Shown here piece after piece: positions 14,446 through 22,699 of a DNA stretch of 28,160 bases (the first letter of the stretch is position 1; each line of letters begins with the position of its first letter). Source of the stretch: an uncultured Eubacteriales bacterium (lineage in GTDB: Bacteria; Bacillota; Clostridia; Monoglobales; Monoglobaceae); contig CATWQA010000030.1 in the NCBI GenBank assembly GCA_958352815.1, positions 1-28,160 of the forward strand, read 5' to 3'. The notes beneath the pieces are model-generated. The model did no database searches. It saw only the letters and a list, made by a program, of their open reading frames with translations, and was not told the origin of the DNA. Made by a program: the position numbers and the translations under genes.

Positions 14446-15531
14446 ATGAAAAGAAAAATAACAGAAGTATCGGTATTTGAATTCTTTCTTTGTATGTTCG
14501 TAATACTGATTCATTTATTATCAGAGGGCGTGAACACATTTCCCAAGTGGAGCGTGCTTTCCATAGTTTTCTATACCATTACCAGGCTCACCACCTTTGC
14601 AGTGCCCGCCTTTATATTTACCAGCGCTCTTAAGCTGTTTTACAAGTTTGGCGAGAGGAAGTTTTCATACATGCCCTTCCTCCTTGACAGAATCAGAAAA
14701 ATATATCTGCCCTACATAGTGATGGTTATAATCTACTATGTTGTTTTCGTGTACGCATTTCACATTTATGAATTTAACCCGGTTTCGCTTATAAAATATA
14801 TTTTAAACGGCGACCTTTCGGCACAGTTTTACTTCATAGTTCTCATTATGCAGTTCTATCTGCTCATGCCCCTTTGGATATTAATGAGCAAGCATAAATC
14901 CAAAAAGTTTCACATGGTTATAATCCTTATTGCCATACTGTGCTCGATTATTTTCAGAATGATAGTCGTTTCAAACGAATATACCCACAAAATATTCCCG
15001 TCCTATCTGGTATTCTGGATTTTGGGAATGTATGCCGGAATGTACTACAACGAATTTTTAAAGATGCTGAGCAGGTCACGGCTGCTTATTTACGCCGGCT
15101 GGCTAATTTTCGCAATACTCCATTGCGTTACGTCCTACATGGAATATGCGGGAATTATTAATAATACCTTTTCGGCAGTGTTTGTTGTGTTCTTCTGCCT
15201 TTTCTCAACCTTCGGCTTTTACCAGTACGCCTACGGCCTGACCGAATCCCTGGAAAGCCGAGGCAAGGGATTTTTCATCAGTATTTCAGGGGCATCATAC
15301 AACATATATCTTATCCACTGCCTGATTATCACCTCAGCCTATGAAATATTAAACGGGCTGAAAATAACAGACACAATCCCTCGGCTGATTATAACGGGAG
15401 CCGTTACATATCTGCTGTCGATAATCTTCTGCGTTATTACAGCAACCCTGTACAGAAACTTTAAGGCAGGGTTCCAGCGGGGCTCAACAAGACGAGCCCG
15501 CAAGAAAGCCGCTCGAAAACGCTATCTGTAA
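14446..15531 (+). CDS. Acyltransferase-3 family membrane protein
   Basis: The 361-residue protein has about ten hydrophobic membrane segments and the acyltransferase-3 hallmark His in the first one (FVILIHLL), followed by conserved RLTTFAVPAFIFTSALKLFY and FLLDRIRKIYLPY. Family members move acetyl or succinyl groups from the cytoplasm to surface polysaccharides, peptidoglycan or other glycans; the acceptor is not predictable. It stands alone with its own promoter. The last 15 residues (347-361) contain eight Arg or Lys and are encoded on the strand opposite the 3' end of the flavoprotein gene, so this tail probably arose when the frame ran on into its neighbour. No terminator separates the two convergent genes. 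Confidence 0.85.
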   Translation: MKRKITEVSVFEFFLCMFVILIHLLSEGVNTFPKWSVLSIVFYTITRLTTFAVPAFIFTSALKLFYKFGERKFSYMPFLLDRIRKIYLPYIVMVIIYYVVFVYAFHIYEFNPVSLIKYILNGDLSAQFYFIVLIMQFYLLMPLWILMSKHKSKKFHMVIILIAILCSIIFRMIVVSNEYTHKIFPSYLVFWILGMYAGMYYNEFLKMLSRSRLLIYAGWLIFAILHCVTSYMEYAGIINNTFSAVFVVFFCLFSTFGFYQYAYGLTESLESRGKGFFISISGASYNIYLIHCLIITSAYEILNGLKITDTIPRLIITGAVTYLLSIIFCVITATLYRNFKAGFQRGSTRRARKKAARKRYL

Positions 15532-16743
15532 ATTAAATCCGCCTGTGTAGGCGTCAACATCAATTATTTCACCTGCAAAGCCGAGCCCGTCCACCAGCTT
15601 TGACTTCATGGTTGACGGGTCTATTTCTTTTGTGCTTATTCCCCCGGAGGTTATTATTGCCTGCTCTATGGGGCAAAAATCCTCCACGGTTAAGGGAATG
15701 CATTTAAGCATATCAACAAGACCGAGGCGCTCCTCCCGCGTTATTGAATTGACCTTTTTCTCCGGAGCAATCCCCGAAAGCTCAATAACAACGCCTATCA
15801 TTCTCTTTGGGAGCAGTCTGTTTAAGCTGTTTTTAAAATCTCTGTTTAGGTTTTCTTCAAAATCCCGCCGTATTCTGTTATCGAGCTCCTTGTGAGTTAA
15901 GGCGGGCTTTAGATCCAGCTCAATCTTATAGCTGTCCCTTTTCATATCCCTCATGTGCGCGCTGGCGCTGAGGATTATGGGCCCCGTAATTCCGAAATGG
16001 GCAAACATCATCTCTCCAAAATCCTTATAAATTGCCTTGCCCTTTGCGTTCTTCACGGTAATCGCCACGTTTTTCAGCGTCAGCCCCATAAGCTCCTTAG
16101 CCCAACTCTCATAGACCCTAAGAGGAACCAACGAGGGTCTGATTTCAGTAACAGTGTGCCCCAGTTCCTCCGCCCAGTAATACCCGTCTCCGGTTGAACC
16201 TGTTCCCTGGTACGACAAGCCTCCCGTGGCGATAATAACAAAGTCCGCACGAATAAAGCCCCGCTCCTTTGTTACAACGCCTTTAACGACCCTTTTACCG
16301 CTGTCTAAGTCTCGTTCCGCCGCCACTTCGTCAACCCTGTCTCTTATAATCTCAACGTTATTTTGGACGATAAACTTTCTCATGGCTGCGGCAACATCCG
16401 CACTTTTATCACTGACGGGGAAAACCCTGTTTCCCCGCTCCACCTTTGTAGGAACGCACAGCTCGTTAAAAAACTCTATAACCGATGTGTTGGGAAAGGT
16501 ATAGAACGCACTGTATAAAAAGCTGGGATTGGTGGGGACGTTTTGGATTAAGGTCTCCACATCATCGCAGGCGTTTGTTATATTACAGCGCCCTTTTCCC
16601 GTCAGCAACAGTTTTTTGCCGAGAATTTTGTTTTGTTCAATCAGTTTAACATTATGTCCCCGAGACGCCGCCGTTCCCGCAGCCATCATACCCGCAGGAC
16701 CTCCGCCGATTACAATAACATATTTCTTAATAAAATCGCTCAT
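15484..16743 (-). CDS. HI0933/BaiN-type NAD(P)/FAD flavoprotein
   Basis: The 419-residue protein starts with the FAD-binding VIGGGPAGMMAA motif and carries the family markers KLLLTGKGRCNITN, FPVSDKSADV, IIATGGLSYQGTGSTGDGY and the C-terminal GGISTKEIDPSTMKSKL, GEIIDVDAYTGGFNLQ blocks. Proteins of this group are cytoplasmic flavoproteins; one member, BaiN, has been linked to bile-acid reduction in Clostridium scindens, but most have no known substrate, and a bile-acid role cannot be assumed. GGAG precedes the ATG at 16743 by 6 nt. It lies 21 nt after the metal-binding lipoprotein and is the last gene of that operon. Its final 48 nt overlap the convergent acyltransferase gene. Confidence 0.9.
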   Translation of the reverse strand: MSDFIKKYVIVIGGGPAGMMAAGTAASRGHNVKLIEQNKILGKKLLLTGKGRCNITNACDDVETLIQNVPTNPSFLYSAFYTFPNTSVIEFFNELCVPTKVERGNRVFPVSDKSADVAAAMRKFIVQNNVEIIRDRVDEVAAERDLDSGKRVVKGVVTKERGFIRADFVIIATGGLSYQGTGSTGDGYYWAEELGHTVTEIRPSLVPLRVYESWAKELMGLTLKNVAITVKNAKGKAIYKDFGEMMFAHFGITGPIILSASAHMRDMKRDSYKIELDLKPALTHKELDNRIRRDFEENLNRDFKNSLNRLLPKRMIGVVIELSGIAPEKKVNSITREERLGLVDMLKCIPLTVEDFCPIEQAIITSGGISTKEIDPSTMKSKLVDGLGFAGEIIDVDAYTGGFNLQIAFSSGFLAGSSC

Positions 16744-16764
16744 ACTTATCTCCGTTTTAATTAA

Positions 16765-17739
16765 TCAGTTAAGGGCTGTTTCAAGAACGCCCACGTTTTC
16801 CCCCATAAGACTTAGGTAGGTTACCCCGCCTTCAAACTCCTCCGCCGTAACATTATGGCAGGAATTAAGCTGCATGGGAACTGCGCTTGTGGACTCGCAA
16901 ATAGTACTTGCGACCTTCATGTTTGACATTTCCGGATAGAACACCACGGTGATCTCCTCCTCGTTGACCTTATCAATCAGAAATGATATTGTCCTTGCGC
17001 TCGCTTCGGTTTCAGATGAGCAGCCGGGAAAGGCCGCGTAGTATTTAAGGCCGTATTCATCGGCGAAATACCTGAACGGAAATCTGTCCCCGAAGACTAT
17101 GGTTTGTCTGGCACCCTTTGCCACAACATCTCTAAAGCTCTCGTCAAGCTCTGTCAGCTCGTTTCTAAACGCCTCCGTGTTTTGAGCGCATATACTTTTA
17201 TCATTTTCATCAGTCAGCCGAGCCTTGACTGCCTCGCTGATTTTCTCGCTTATCTTTATTGTGTTTACGGGAGAAGTCCACACATGCTCGTCATACTCGG
17301 GCTCAAAGCCGTGCTCCTCATCTTCCTCCCCTATTTCCTCCATGCCCTCAACAATTTCCTCTTCAACAAGGTCAACACAGTCCATCATAGGCAGCAAAGC
17401 AATACCTGACGCGTCCACGGACTCTAAAATATTCTTAATCCATTCGTCCGACTCCCCGCCTACGTAAATGAAAATATCGCAGTTTTTGATTGCAATTATA
17501 TCCTGAGGTGTGGGCTCATAGGAATGAGTTTCCGAACCGGGCTTGAGCAGCATTTTAAGCTGAACTCCCTCAATACCGTCAACAATCGTCCGCGCAAAAT
17601 CATAACCCGGGAACACCGTGGCGACTATACTCAATTTTTCGCCCTCTCCCTCGCCTGCTGAACCGCCGCACGAGCTGAGCGGAACCACCGCCAATAAAAT
17701 CCCGATAAGCACGCAAGCTATCCTGCTAATCCTCTTCAT
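16765..17739 (-). CDS. ZnuA/TroA-like metal-binding lipoprotein
   Basis: The 324-residue protein has a lipoprotein signal with lipobox LSSC (Cys24), so it should be tethered outside the membrane as the substrate-binding part of a metal ABC importer. Conserved cluster-A9 features are ATVFPGYDFAR, KPGSETHSYEPTPQD with His72, a short acidic loop (about 125-150) like the ZnuA zinc loop, DEHVWTSP with His152, and GCSSETEAS. The usual third His appears replaced in FGDRFPFRYFADEYG, a variant I recall from other clostridial homologues. Zinc or manganese is likely. The start at 17739 follows AAGGAG and overlaps the upstream gene by 14 nt, so translation is coupled; a longer in-frame start at 17784 lacks support. 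No permease or ATPase gene accompanies it. Confidence 0.87.
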   Translation of the reverse strand: MKRISRIACVLIGILLAVVPLSSCGGSAGEGEGEKLSIVATVFPGYDFARTIVDGIEGVQLKMLLKPGSETHSYEPTPQDIIAIKNCDIFIYVGGESDEWIKNILESVDASGIALLPMMDCVDLVEEEIVEGMEEIGEEDEEHGFEPEYDEHVWTSPVNTIKISEKISEAVKARLTDENDKSICAQNTEAFRNELTELDESFRDVVAKGARQTIVFGDRFPFRYFADEYGLKYYAAFPGCSSETEASARTISFLIDKVNEEEITVVFYPEMSNMKVASTICESTSAVPMQLNSCHNVTAEEFEGGVTYLSLMGENVGVLETALN

Positions 17740-18592
17740 TATTTTTCTCCTTTTCCTCAGATGTTCTCTTTTCCAATCTGGCATTTTTAATCATCGTTAT
17801 ATTTTTCTCAAGAGCGCTCAAATCCGGAAACGCCGCAAAAATACGCCTTGCCGTCAAAGGCTTTCTGCTTTTAAGCTCGTTGAACTTTGCCTGCACGGCG
17901 GCCCGCTGCTCTTCCAACTCATGCTTTGTTTTCTCATATCTTTCATCAAGGTTTTCTTTAATTGCATCGCTCTTTTGAACTATGTTAATGGTGTTGTTAA
18001 ACAAATTCTCTCCCAACGTGTCGGATAGCTTTCTCAGCCGTATACCCGTAGAGGACAACAGCTTCAGATATTTATTGGTGTTGCTGATACCGATTGCCGT
18101 AATAATAGCATCGGCAAGCATGGCAAAGGTTAAAACGCACAGCAGCACAACCGTAAGCCGCACGGGCAAATGCAAAACCAAATTTTCTATTGCGGGATGA
18201 ACAATGTCAACCACAATCAAGCAGGCAAGACCCCATAGAATAGAAAACTTCAGGCACACATAGCCCTTAATATTGAAGTGCTCGCTGCTGTAATCCCACC
18301 AGCGCATATGAAAAAACTTTTCCAGTATGTACCCCGTAACATATTCCAGAACCGACGTCAGCAAAACCGACCCGAAGAACAGCAGCACGAAATTATCCTT
18401 AACGCCCCATAAAATCATAAGGACAGTGATAACTCCAAACCCGTAAATCGGGCAGACGGGCCCGTTGAGAAATCCTCTGTTTACGAACCGTCCTTCCTTT
18501 ACCGCCGCAAAAATAACCTCGCAGCACCAGCCCAAAAACGCATATATAAAAAAATAACTGATTATTTCATAAACCGTTCCGACTTCCCCCAT
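17726..18592 (-). CDS. CmpB-family (putative ABC transporter type IV) membrane protein
   Basis: The 288-residue protein has about five membrane segments in its first 170 residues with the family signature FFIYAFLGWCCEVIF, RFVNRGFLNGPVCPIYGFG and LEYVTGYILEKFFHMRWWDYS (PF06541 type). Residues about 205-260 are highly charged and likely form a cytoplasmic coiled coil. The family is common in Firmicutes and is called a putative ABC transporter by sequence alone; its function is unknown. It is the first gene of an operon, from a promoter at 18639-18667, and its 3' end contains the ribosome-binding site of the metal-binding lipoprotein, which it overlaps by 14 nt. That tight coupling suggests a joint role at the membrane, which is inference. 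Confidence 0.8.
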   Translation of the reverse strand: MGEVGTVYEIISYFFIYAFLGWCCEVIFAAVKEGRFVNRGFLNGPVCPIYGFGVITVLMILWGVKDNFVLLFFGSVLLTSVLEYVTGYILEKFFHMRWWDYSSEHFNIKGYVCLKFSILWGLACLIVVDIVHPAIENLVLHLPVRLTVVLLCVLTFAMLADAIITAIGISNTNKYLKLLSSTGIRLRKLSDTLGENLFNNTINIVQKSDAIKENLDERYEKTKHELEEQRAAVQAKFNELKSRKPLTARRIFAAFPDLSALEKNITMIKNARLEKRTSEEKEKNNEED

Positions 18593-18638
18593 ATTATATC
18601 ACATCCTTTTCCGTTGGTCAAAAGGGAACCTTGCTATA

Positions 18639-18667
18639 GTTATAACACAAATTCGACAAACTTTCAA
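18639..18667 (-). promoter_or_regulatory. Promoter of the cmpB-like operon
   Basis: On the minus strand TTGAAA (18667-18662) and TATAAC (18644-18639) are 17 bp apart, upstream of the ATG at 18592 by about 40 nt after initiation. Confidence 0.65.
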
Positions 18668-18683
18668 TCATTTTAATTATAAA

Positions 18684-18700
18684 TTTAACAGACTGTTAAA
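18684..18700. promoter_or_regulatory. Perfect 17-bp palindrome, candidate operator
   Basis: TTTAACAG and CTGTTAAA flank one central base. It lies 16 bp upstream of the -35 box of the cmpB-like promoter and about 80 bp upstream of the lon promoter, in a divergent region. A dimeric regulator is likely; the arms resemble the TTAAC/GTTAA arms at mntP but with a wider centre. Confidence 0.45.
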
Positions 18701-18780
18701 ACCCAAAACAAAATTGGGGCGTTGCACAAAATAAATCAAAGTTTTATGATTATTTTATACATAGAATTTAACATAACCAC

Positions 18781-18809
18781 TTGATATTTGAAATCATTAA
18801 TAGTATAAT
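18781..18809 (+). promoter_or_regulatory. Promoter of the lon operon
   Basis: TTGATA (18781-18786) and a perfect TATAAT (18804-18809) are 17 bp apart. The start near 18816 leaves a leader of about 50 nt with AAGG before the ATG. No CIRCE element is present, and no complete CtsR site was seen. Confidence 0.75.
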
Positions 18810-18865
18810 TGATTATATTTGAATATTTTTATTCATGTAAAATTCAGAAAGCTAAGGTATAATAT

Positions 18866-21298
18866 ATGACGGAGAATAAATATATACTTCCACTGGTTCC
18901 CTTAAGGGGAATAACTATCTTCCCGGGAATGATTTTGCACTTTGATGTTGGGCGGCCAAAATCCATTGACGCTATTGAAGCCGCAATGCAGAACAGCAAG
19001 CTGGTTTTCCTTTGTTACCAAAACGATATATTGACCGAATCTCCCCGGAGAGTTGATCTGGCGGAGGTCGGAACAATTTGCGAAATTCGCCAGACTCTCA
19101 GGCTGCCCGACGGCTCGGTTCGCGTTCTGGTCGAGGGCAGGGACAGAGGCGCAATTCGTGAATTTGTCGACATGGACAGGTTTGTTCAGGTTGAGGTTGA
19201 GCGGCTGGACGATATTATAGGCTCCGACGTTACATACACTCAGCTTCTCATGAGAAAAATTCAGCACCTGACCGAGGAATACTTAGAGCTCTATGACAGA
19301 CTGTCCCCCGAAACCATAACAGCCCTTTTGTCTGTTGAAGACCCGGGAGAAATGGCTGACGTTATAATCTCAAATATTCCGGTTAAGCCATCCGTGAAGC
19401 AGTCTATCTTGGATTGTGTTGACGTAACGGAAAGAATGGAGCTGCTCATCTCTATTATGGCTGAGGAGATTGACCTGCTCGATATCGAAAAGAGCGTTAT
19501 GGATCAGGTTCAGGAAAATCTGGACAGCAATCAGCGAGACTACGTTCTCAGGGAAAAACTTAAGGTTATACGGGACGAGCTTGGCGAGAGCGATGATTTT
19601 AACTCAGACGAAATCAAGTTCCGCGAAGAAATTGAGAACAGAAACCTGCCCGCTGAGGTTAAAGCTAAACTTGAGGAGGATCTTATAAAGCTCTCCAAAA
19701 CTCCTCTCCACACTCAGGAATATGCGGTTATTCAGGGCTATATTGAAACCGTCCTGGAGCTGCCTTGGGAGATTTCGGGAGAAGAAAATCTGGATATCGC
19801 CAAAGCAAAAGCGCAGCTTGACAAGGATCACTACGGTCTTGACAAGGTTAAGGAGCGCATTTTGGAATACATCGCCGTCAGAAAACTGACCGACGAAGTG
19901 AGCGGAAATATTCTCTGTCTTGTGGGTCCTCCGGGAACGGGTAAGACGTCGGTGGTAAGCTCTCTTGCCAAATCTATCGGCAGAAAATATATCAGGCTCA
20001 GTCTGGGCGGGGTTCACAACGAGTCTGAAATACGCGGACACAGAAAGACCTACGTGGGAGCAATGCCAGGCAGAATAATTGACGCATTAAAGCGCGCGGC
20101 TGTGAACAATCCTGTTATTCTCTTAGACGAAATAGACAAGATGACAAAGGACATAAGCGGCGACCCTACCTCCGCCATGCTGGAGGTGCTTGATCCCGAA
20201 CAGAACAAGAGCTTCAGGGATAATTATATTGAGCTGCCAATTGATCTGTCAAACGTTATGTTTATCGCCTCCGCCAATAATGCGGAAAACATTCCCCGTC
20301 CCCTTCTTGACAGAATGGATGTTATTGAAGTTTCGGGGTATTCCGATGACGAAAAGCTGAGCATCGCAAAACGATACCTTGTTCCCAAGCAGCGGAAAAA
20401 GGCGGGTCTCAGCGGGCGGAACATCAGCTTTACCGAGGGCGGCCTTAAGGAGATAATCGACGGCTACACTCGAGAATCGGGAGTCCGCAACCTTGAACGG
20501 ACGATTGCAAAAATTTGCAGGAAGACTGCGGTTAAAACCGTTGAAAATTCAGAGTACCACGTTTCGGTTACAAAGAAGAATGTTACAGACTTCTTAGGCA
20601 AGCGCATATTTAATTTAAGCGCCTCCGAGAAAACCGATATGACGGGAATGGCAAACGGCCTCGCATGGACGGAGGTCGGCGGCGAAACCCTGCTTATTGA
20701 AGTAAACGTTATGGAGGGCAGCGGAAAGCTTGAGCTTACGGGAAACCTGGGAGACGTTATGAAAGAGTCCGCCAAGGCGGCATACAGCTATATCAGAGCT
20801 AACTGTTATAAATTAGGAATCAAATCCGACTTTTACAAGGAGTTTGATATACATATTCATATTCCCGAGGGTGCGGTTCCCAAGGACGGCCCCTCCGCAG
20901 GCATCACAATGGCGACAGCCATGATTTCAGCCCTAAACGGCAGAAAGGTTAGGCACGACGTTGCCATGACCGGTGAGATAACCCTGAGAGGAAATGTTCT
21001 ACCCATAGGCGGTTTGAAAGAAAAGACCCTTGCCGCTCTCAGGCAAGGCATGAAGAGGGTTATAATCCCCTTTGAAAACAAGGGAGACTACCACGAGCTG
21101 CCCGAGATTGTTAAGAACAACATGGAATTTGTTTTCGCAAAGACTATGGACGATGTTTTAAGCAACGCTTTAAGCGCTCAGGCTATGCCTCTTCTGCCTC
21201 TGCGCGGTTCAAAGGAAAAGGGCGTTGTCGGTATTGAGCATATGGAAAACGACATTTCCAAAATGGACAGCGGCATAAATATCAGAAAGTCAAATTAA
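18866..21298 (+). CDS. lon: ATP-dependent Lon protease (LonA)
   Basis: Lon degrades damaged and short-lived regulatory proteins in the cytoplasm as a hexameric ATPase. The 810-residue protein has the N-terminal LAN substrate-binding domain (about 1-205), a helical linker, the AAA+ module with Walker A GPPGTGKT (Lys360) and Walker B LLDEIDK (Asp421, Glu422), and the protease domain with catalytic Ser677 in PKDGPSAG and Lys720 in GGLKEK, the same residue numbers as B. subtilis LonA. The absence of large membrane segments distinguishes it from LonB. It opens a six-gene operon; engB follows after 12 nt, the same order as in Bacillus. Confidence 0.97.
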   Translation: MTENKYILPLVPLRGITIFPGMILHFDVGRPKSIDAIEAAMQNSKLVFLCYQNDILTESPRRVDLAEVGTICEIRQTLRLPDGSVRVLVEGRDRGAIREFVDMDRFVQVEVERLDDIIGSDVTYTQLLMRKIQHLTEEYLELYDRLSPETITALLSVEDPGEMADVIISNIPVKPSVKQSILDCVDVTERMELLISIMAEEIDLLDIEKSVMDQVQENLDSNQRDYVLREKLKVIRDELGESDDFNSDEIKFREEIENRNLPAEVKAKLEEDLIKLSKTPLHTQEYAVIQGYIETVLELPWEISGEENLDIAKAKAQLDKDHYGLDKVKERILEYIAVRKLTDEVSGNILCLVGPPGTGKTSVVSSLAKSIGRKYIRLSLGGVHNESEIRGHRKTYVGAMPGRIIDALKRAAVNNPVILLDEIDKMTKDISGDPTSAMLEVLDPEQNKSFRDNYIELPIDLSNVMFIASANNAENIPRPLLDRMDVIEVSGYSDDEKLSIAKRYLVPKQRKKAGLSGRNISFTEGGLKEIIDGYTRESGVRNLERTIAKICRKTAVKTVENSEYHVSVTKKNVTDFLGKRIFNLSASEKTDMTGMANGLAWTEVGGETLLIEVNVMEGSGKLELTGNLGDVMKESAKAAYSYIRANCYKLGIKSDFYKEFDIHIHIPEGAVPKDGPSAGITMATAMISALNGRKVRHDVAMTGEITLRGNVLPIGGLKEKTLAALRQGMKRVIIPFENKGDYHELPEIVKNNMEFVFAKTMDDVLSNALSAQAMPLLPLRGSKEKGVVGIEHMENDISKMDSGINIRKSN

Positions 21299-21310
21299 TA
21301 GGAGGAAGCC

Positions 21311-21919
21311 ATGGAATACATTCAAGCAGAGCTGCTGCGGACTGCCGTGCAGCCCGACCAGTACCCGGACACATTGGTTCCGGAAATCGCCTTTGCCGGC
21401 CGTTCTAACGTGGGAAAATCCTCTTTGATAAATTGCCTGACCAACAGGAACAAGCTGGCAAGAACCAGCAGCACCCCCGGCAAAACCGCCACAATTAATT
21501 TTTATACCATAGATAACGACAGATACAGACTTGTGGATCTTCCGGGCTACGGCTACGCAAAGGTTTCAAAGTCGGAGATGGACAAGTGGGCAAAGATGAT
21601 TGACACATATCTGTCGGGCAGGTATAATCTTGTTCAGGTAATTCAGCTTGTGGACGCGAGACATGCGCCTTCAAAGGACGACATTATGATGTCCGACTGG
21701 ATGAGGCATTATAATTTTCAGCAAATCGTTGTCGCCACAAAGATTGATAAGCTGAAAAAATCTCAAATAGATAAGAATTTAAGTGTTATATACAACGATC
21801 TTAATATGGACGATAACAGCATATTAATACCGTTTTCTGCCGAAAAACGCATTGGTCGCTCAGAGGTTACAGAACTGATTGACGGGCTTCTGTCCGCATA
21901 TTCGGCTGGCAAGGAATAA
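21311..21919 (+). CDS. engB: Ribosome biogenesis GTPase EngB (YsxC/YihA)
   Basis: EngB is an essential GTPase that helps assemble the 50S ribosomal subunit. The 202-residue single-domain protein shows G1 GRSNVGKSS (30-38), the switch I Thr in SSTPGKT, G3 DLPGYGYA (Asp76), G4 TKIDK (143-147) and a G5-like FSAEKRIG near residue 172. AGGAGG stands 5 nt before the ATG. It lies 12 nt after lon, and this lon-engB pair is widely conserved in Firmicutes. The downstream FAH-family gene begins 15 nt later. Confidence 0.97.
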   Translation: MEYIQAELLRTAVQPDQYPDTLVPEIAFAGRSNVGKSSLINCLTNRNKLARTSSTPGKTATINFYTIDNDRYRLVDLPGYGYAKVSKSEMDKWAKMIDTYLSGRYNLVQVIQLVDARHAPSKDDIMMSDWMRHYNFQQIVVATKIDKLKKSQIDKNLSVIYNDLNMDDNSILIPFSAEKRIGRSEVTELIDGLLSAYSAGKE

Positions 21920-21934
21920 ATTGGAGATGAAAAT

Positions 21935-22699
21935 ATGAAGTTTGCGCAATTTGAATACGAAAACGAAATATACTACGGCATTGTAAACGGCGATGACACG
22001 CTGACATTTCTTGAGGGGGATATTTTCGATTATTTCTCTCAAACAGACAAAAAGGTTGATTTAAAGGACGTAAGACTTCTGCCGCCGTGCAATCCCACAA
22101 AGATTGCGGCGGTTGGGCTTAACTACGCAGACCATGCAAAAGAGCTGAATTTAAAAATCCCGAGCTTCCCCGCCCTGTTTTTAAAGCCTTGCACGACTGT
22201 TATCGGGTGCGGCGATGATATAATTTATCCGAAGATGTCAAAGCAGGTGGATTACGAGGCAGAGCTCGCCATTGTCATAGGACGTGAGGCGCATAACGTC
22301 AGTGAGGAGGACGCACAGGACTATATTTTCGGATATACCTGCCTTAACGACGTTACTGCCAGAGATCTGCAGAGGGTTGATTCTCAGTGGGCCCGCGCAA
22401 AGGGCTTTGACACCTTTGCCCCGATAGGTCCCTTTATCGAAACCGAAGTTGACCCCGAGAATTTGGAAATCACCTTAGAGCTAAACGGAGAGGTTAAGCA
22501 GAGGTCGAACACTTCAAACTTCATATTTAAAATTCCCTACTTGGTATCTGCCATTTCGCAGATAATGACCCTGTACCCCGGAGACGTGATTACAACAGGA
22601 ACTCCGTCGGGAATAGGCCCCATGGAGCCCGGCGATGTTGTGGAGGTTACCGTTGAGGGCATTGGTACTTTAAAAAACACTGTAAAGGAGAGCGAATAA
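21935..22699 (+). CDS. Fumarylacetoacetate hydrolase (FAH) family protein
   Basis: The 254-residue protein is a single FAH domain. Visible are VGLNYADHAKEL with the conserved catalytic-type His67, FLKP, the metal ligands Glu108 and Glu110 in DYEAELAIVIG and Asp139 in CLNDVTARDLQ, and TTGTPSGIGPMEPGD near the C-terminus. Relatives include acylpyruvate hydrolases, 2-hydroxyhepta-2,4-diene-1,7-dioate isomerases and oxaloacetate decarboxylases. No aromatic-degradation genes are nearby, so removal of oxaloacetate or acylpyruvates as a clean-up role is a better guess. Its stop codon shares a base with the hisS start (TAATG), so the two are translationally coupled within the lon operon. Confidence 0.9.
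   Translation: MKFAQFEYENEIYYGIVNGDDTLTFLEGDIFDYFSQTDKKVDLKDVRLLPPCNPTKIAAVGLNYADHAKELNLKIPSFPALFLKPCTTVIGCGDDIIYPKMSKQVDYEAELAIVIGREAHNVSEEDAQDYIFGYTCLNDVTARDLQRVDSQWARAKGFDTFAPIGPFIETEVDPENLEITLELNGEVKQRSNTSNFIFKIPYLVSAISQIMTLYPGDVITTGTPSGIGPMEPGDVVEVTVEGIGTLKNTVKESE

Noticed and set aside
18616..18630. GGTCAAA followed by AGGGAACC upstream of lon/cmpB as a CtsR heat-shock operator
   Set aside because: CtsR needs two tandem GGTCAAA heptamers with a 3-nt spacer; the second half is not a match and the site lies in the leader of the cmpB-like gene, about 170 bp from the lon promoter.
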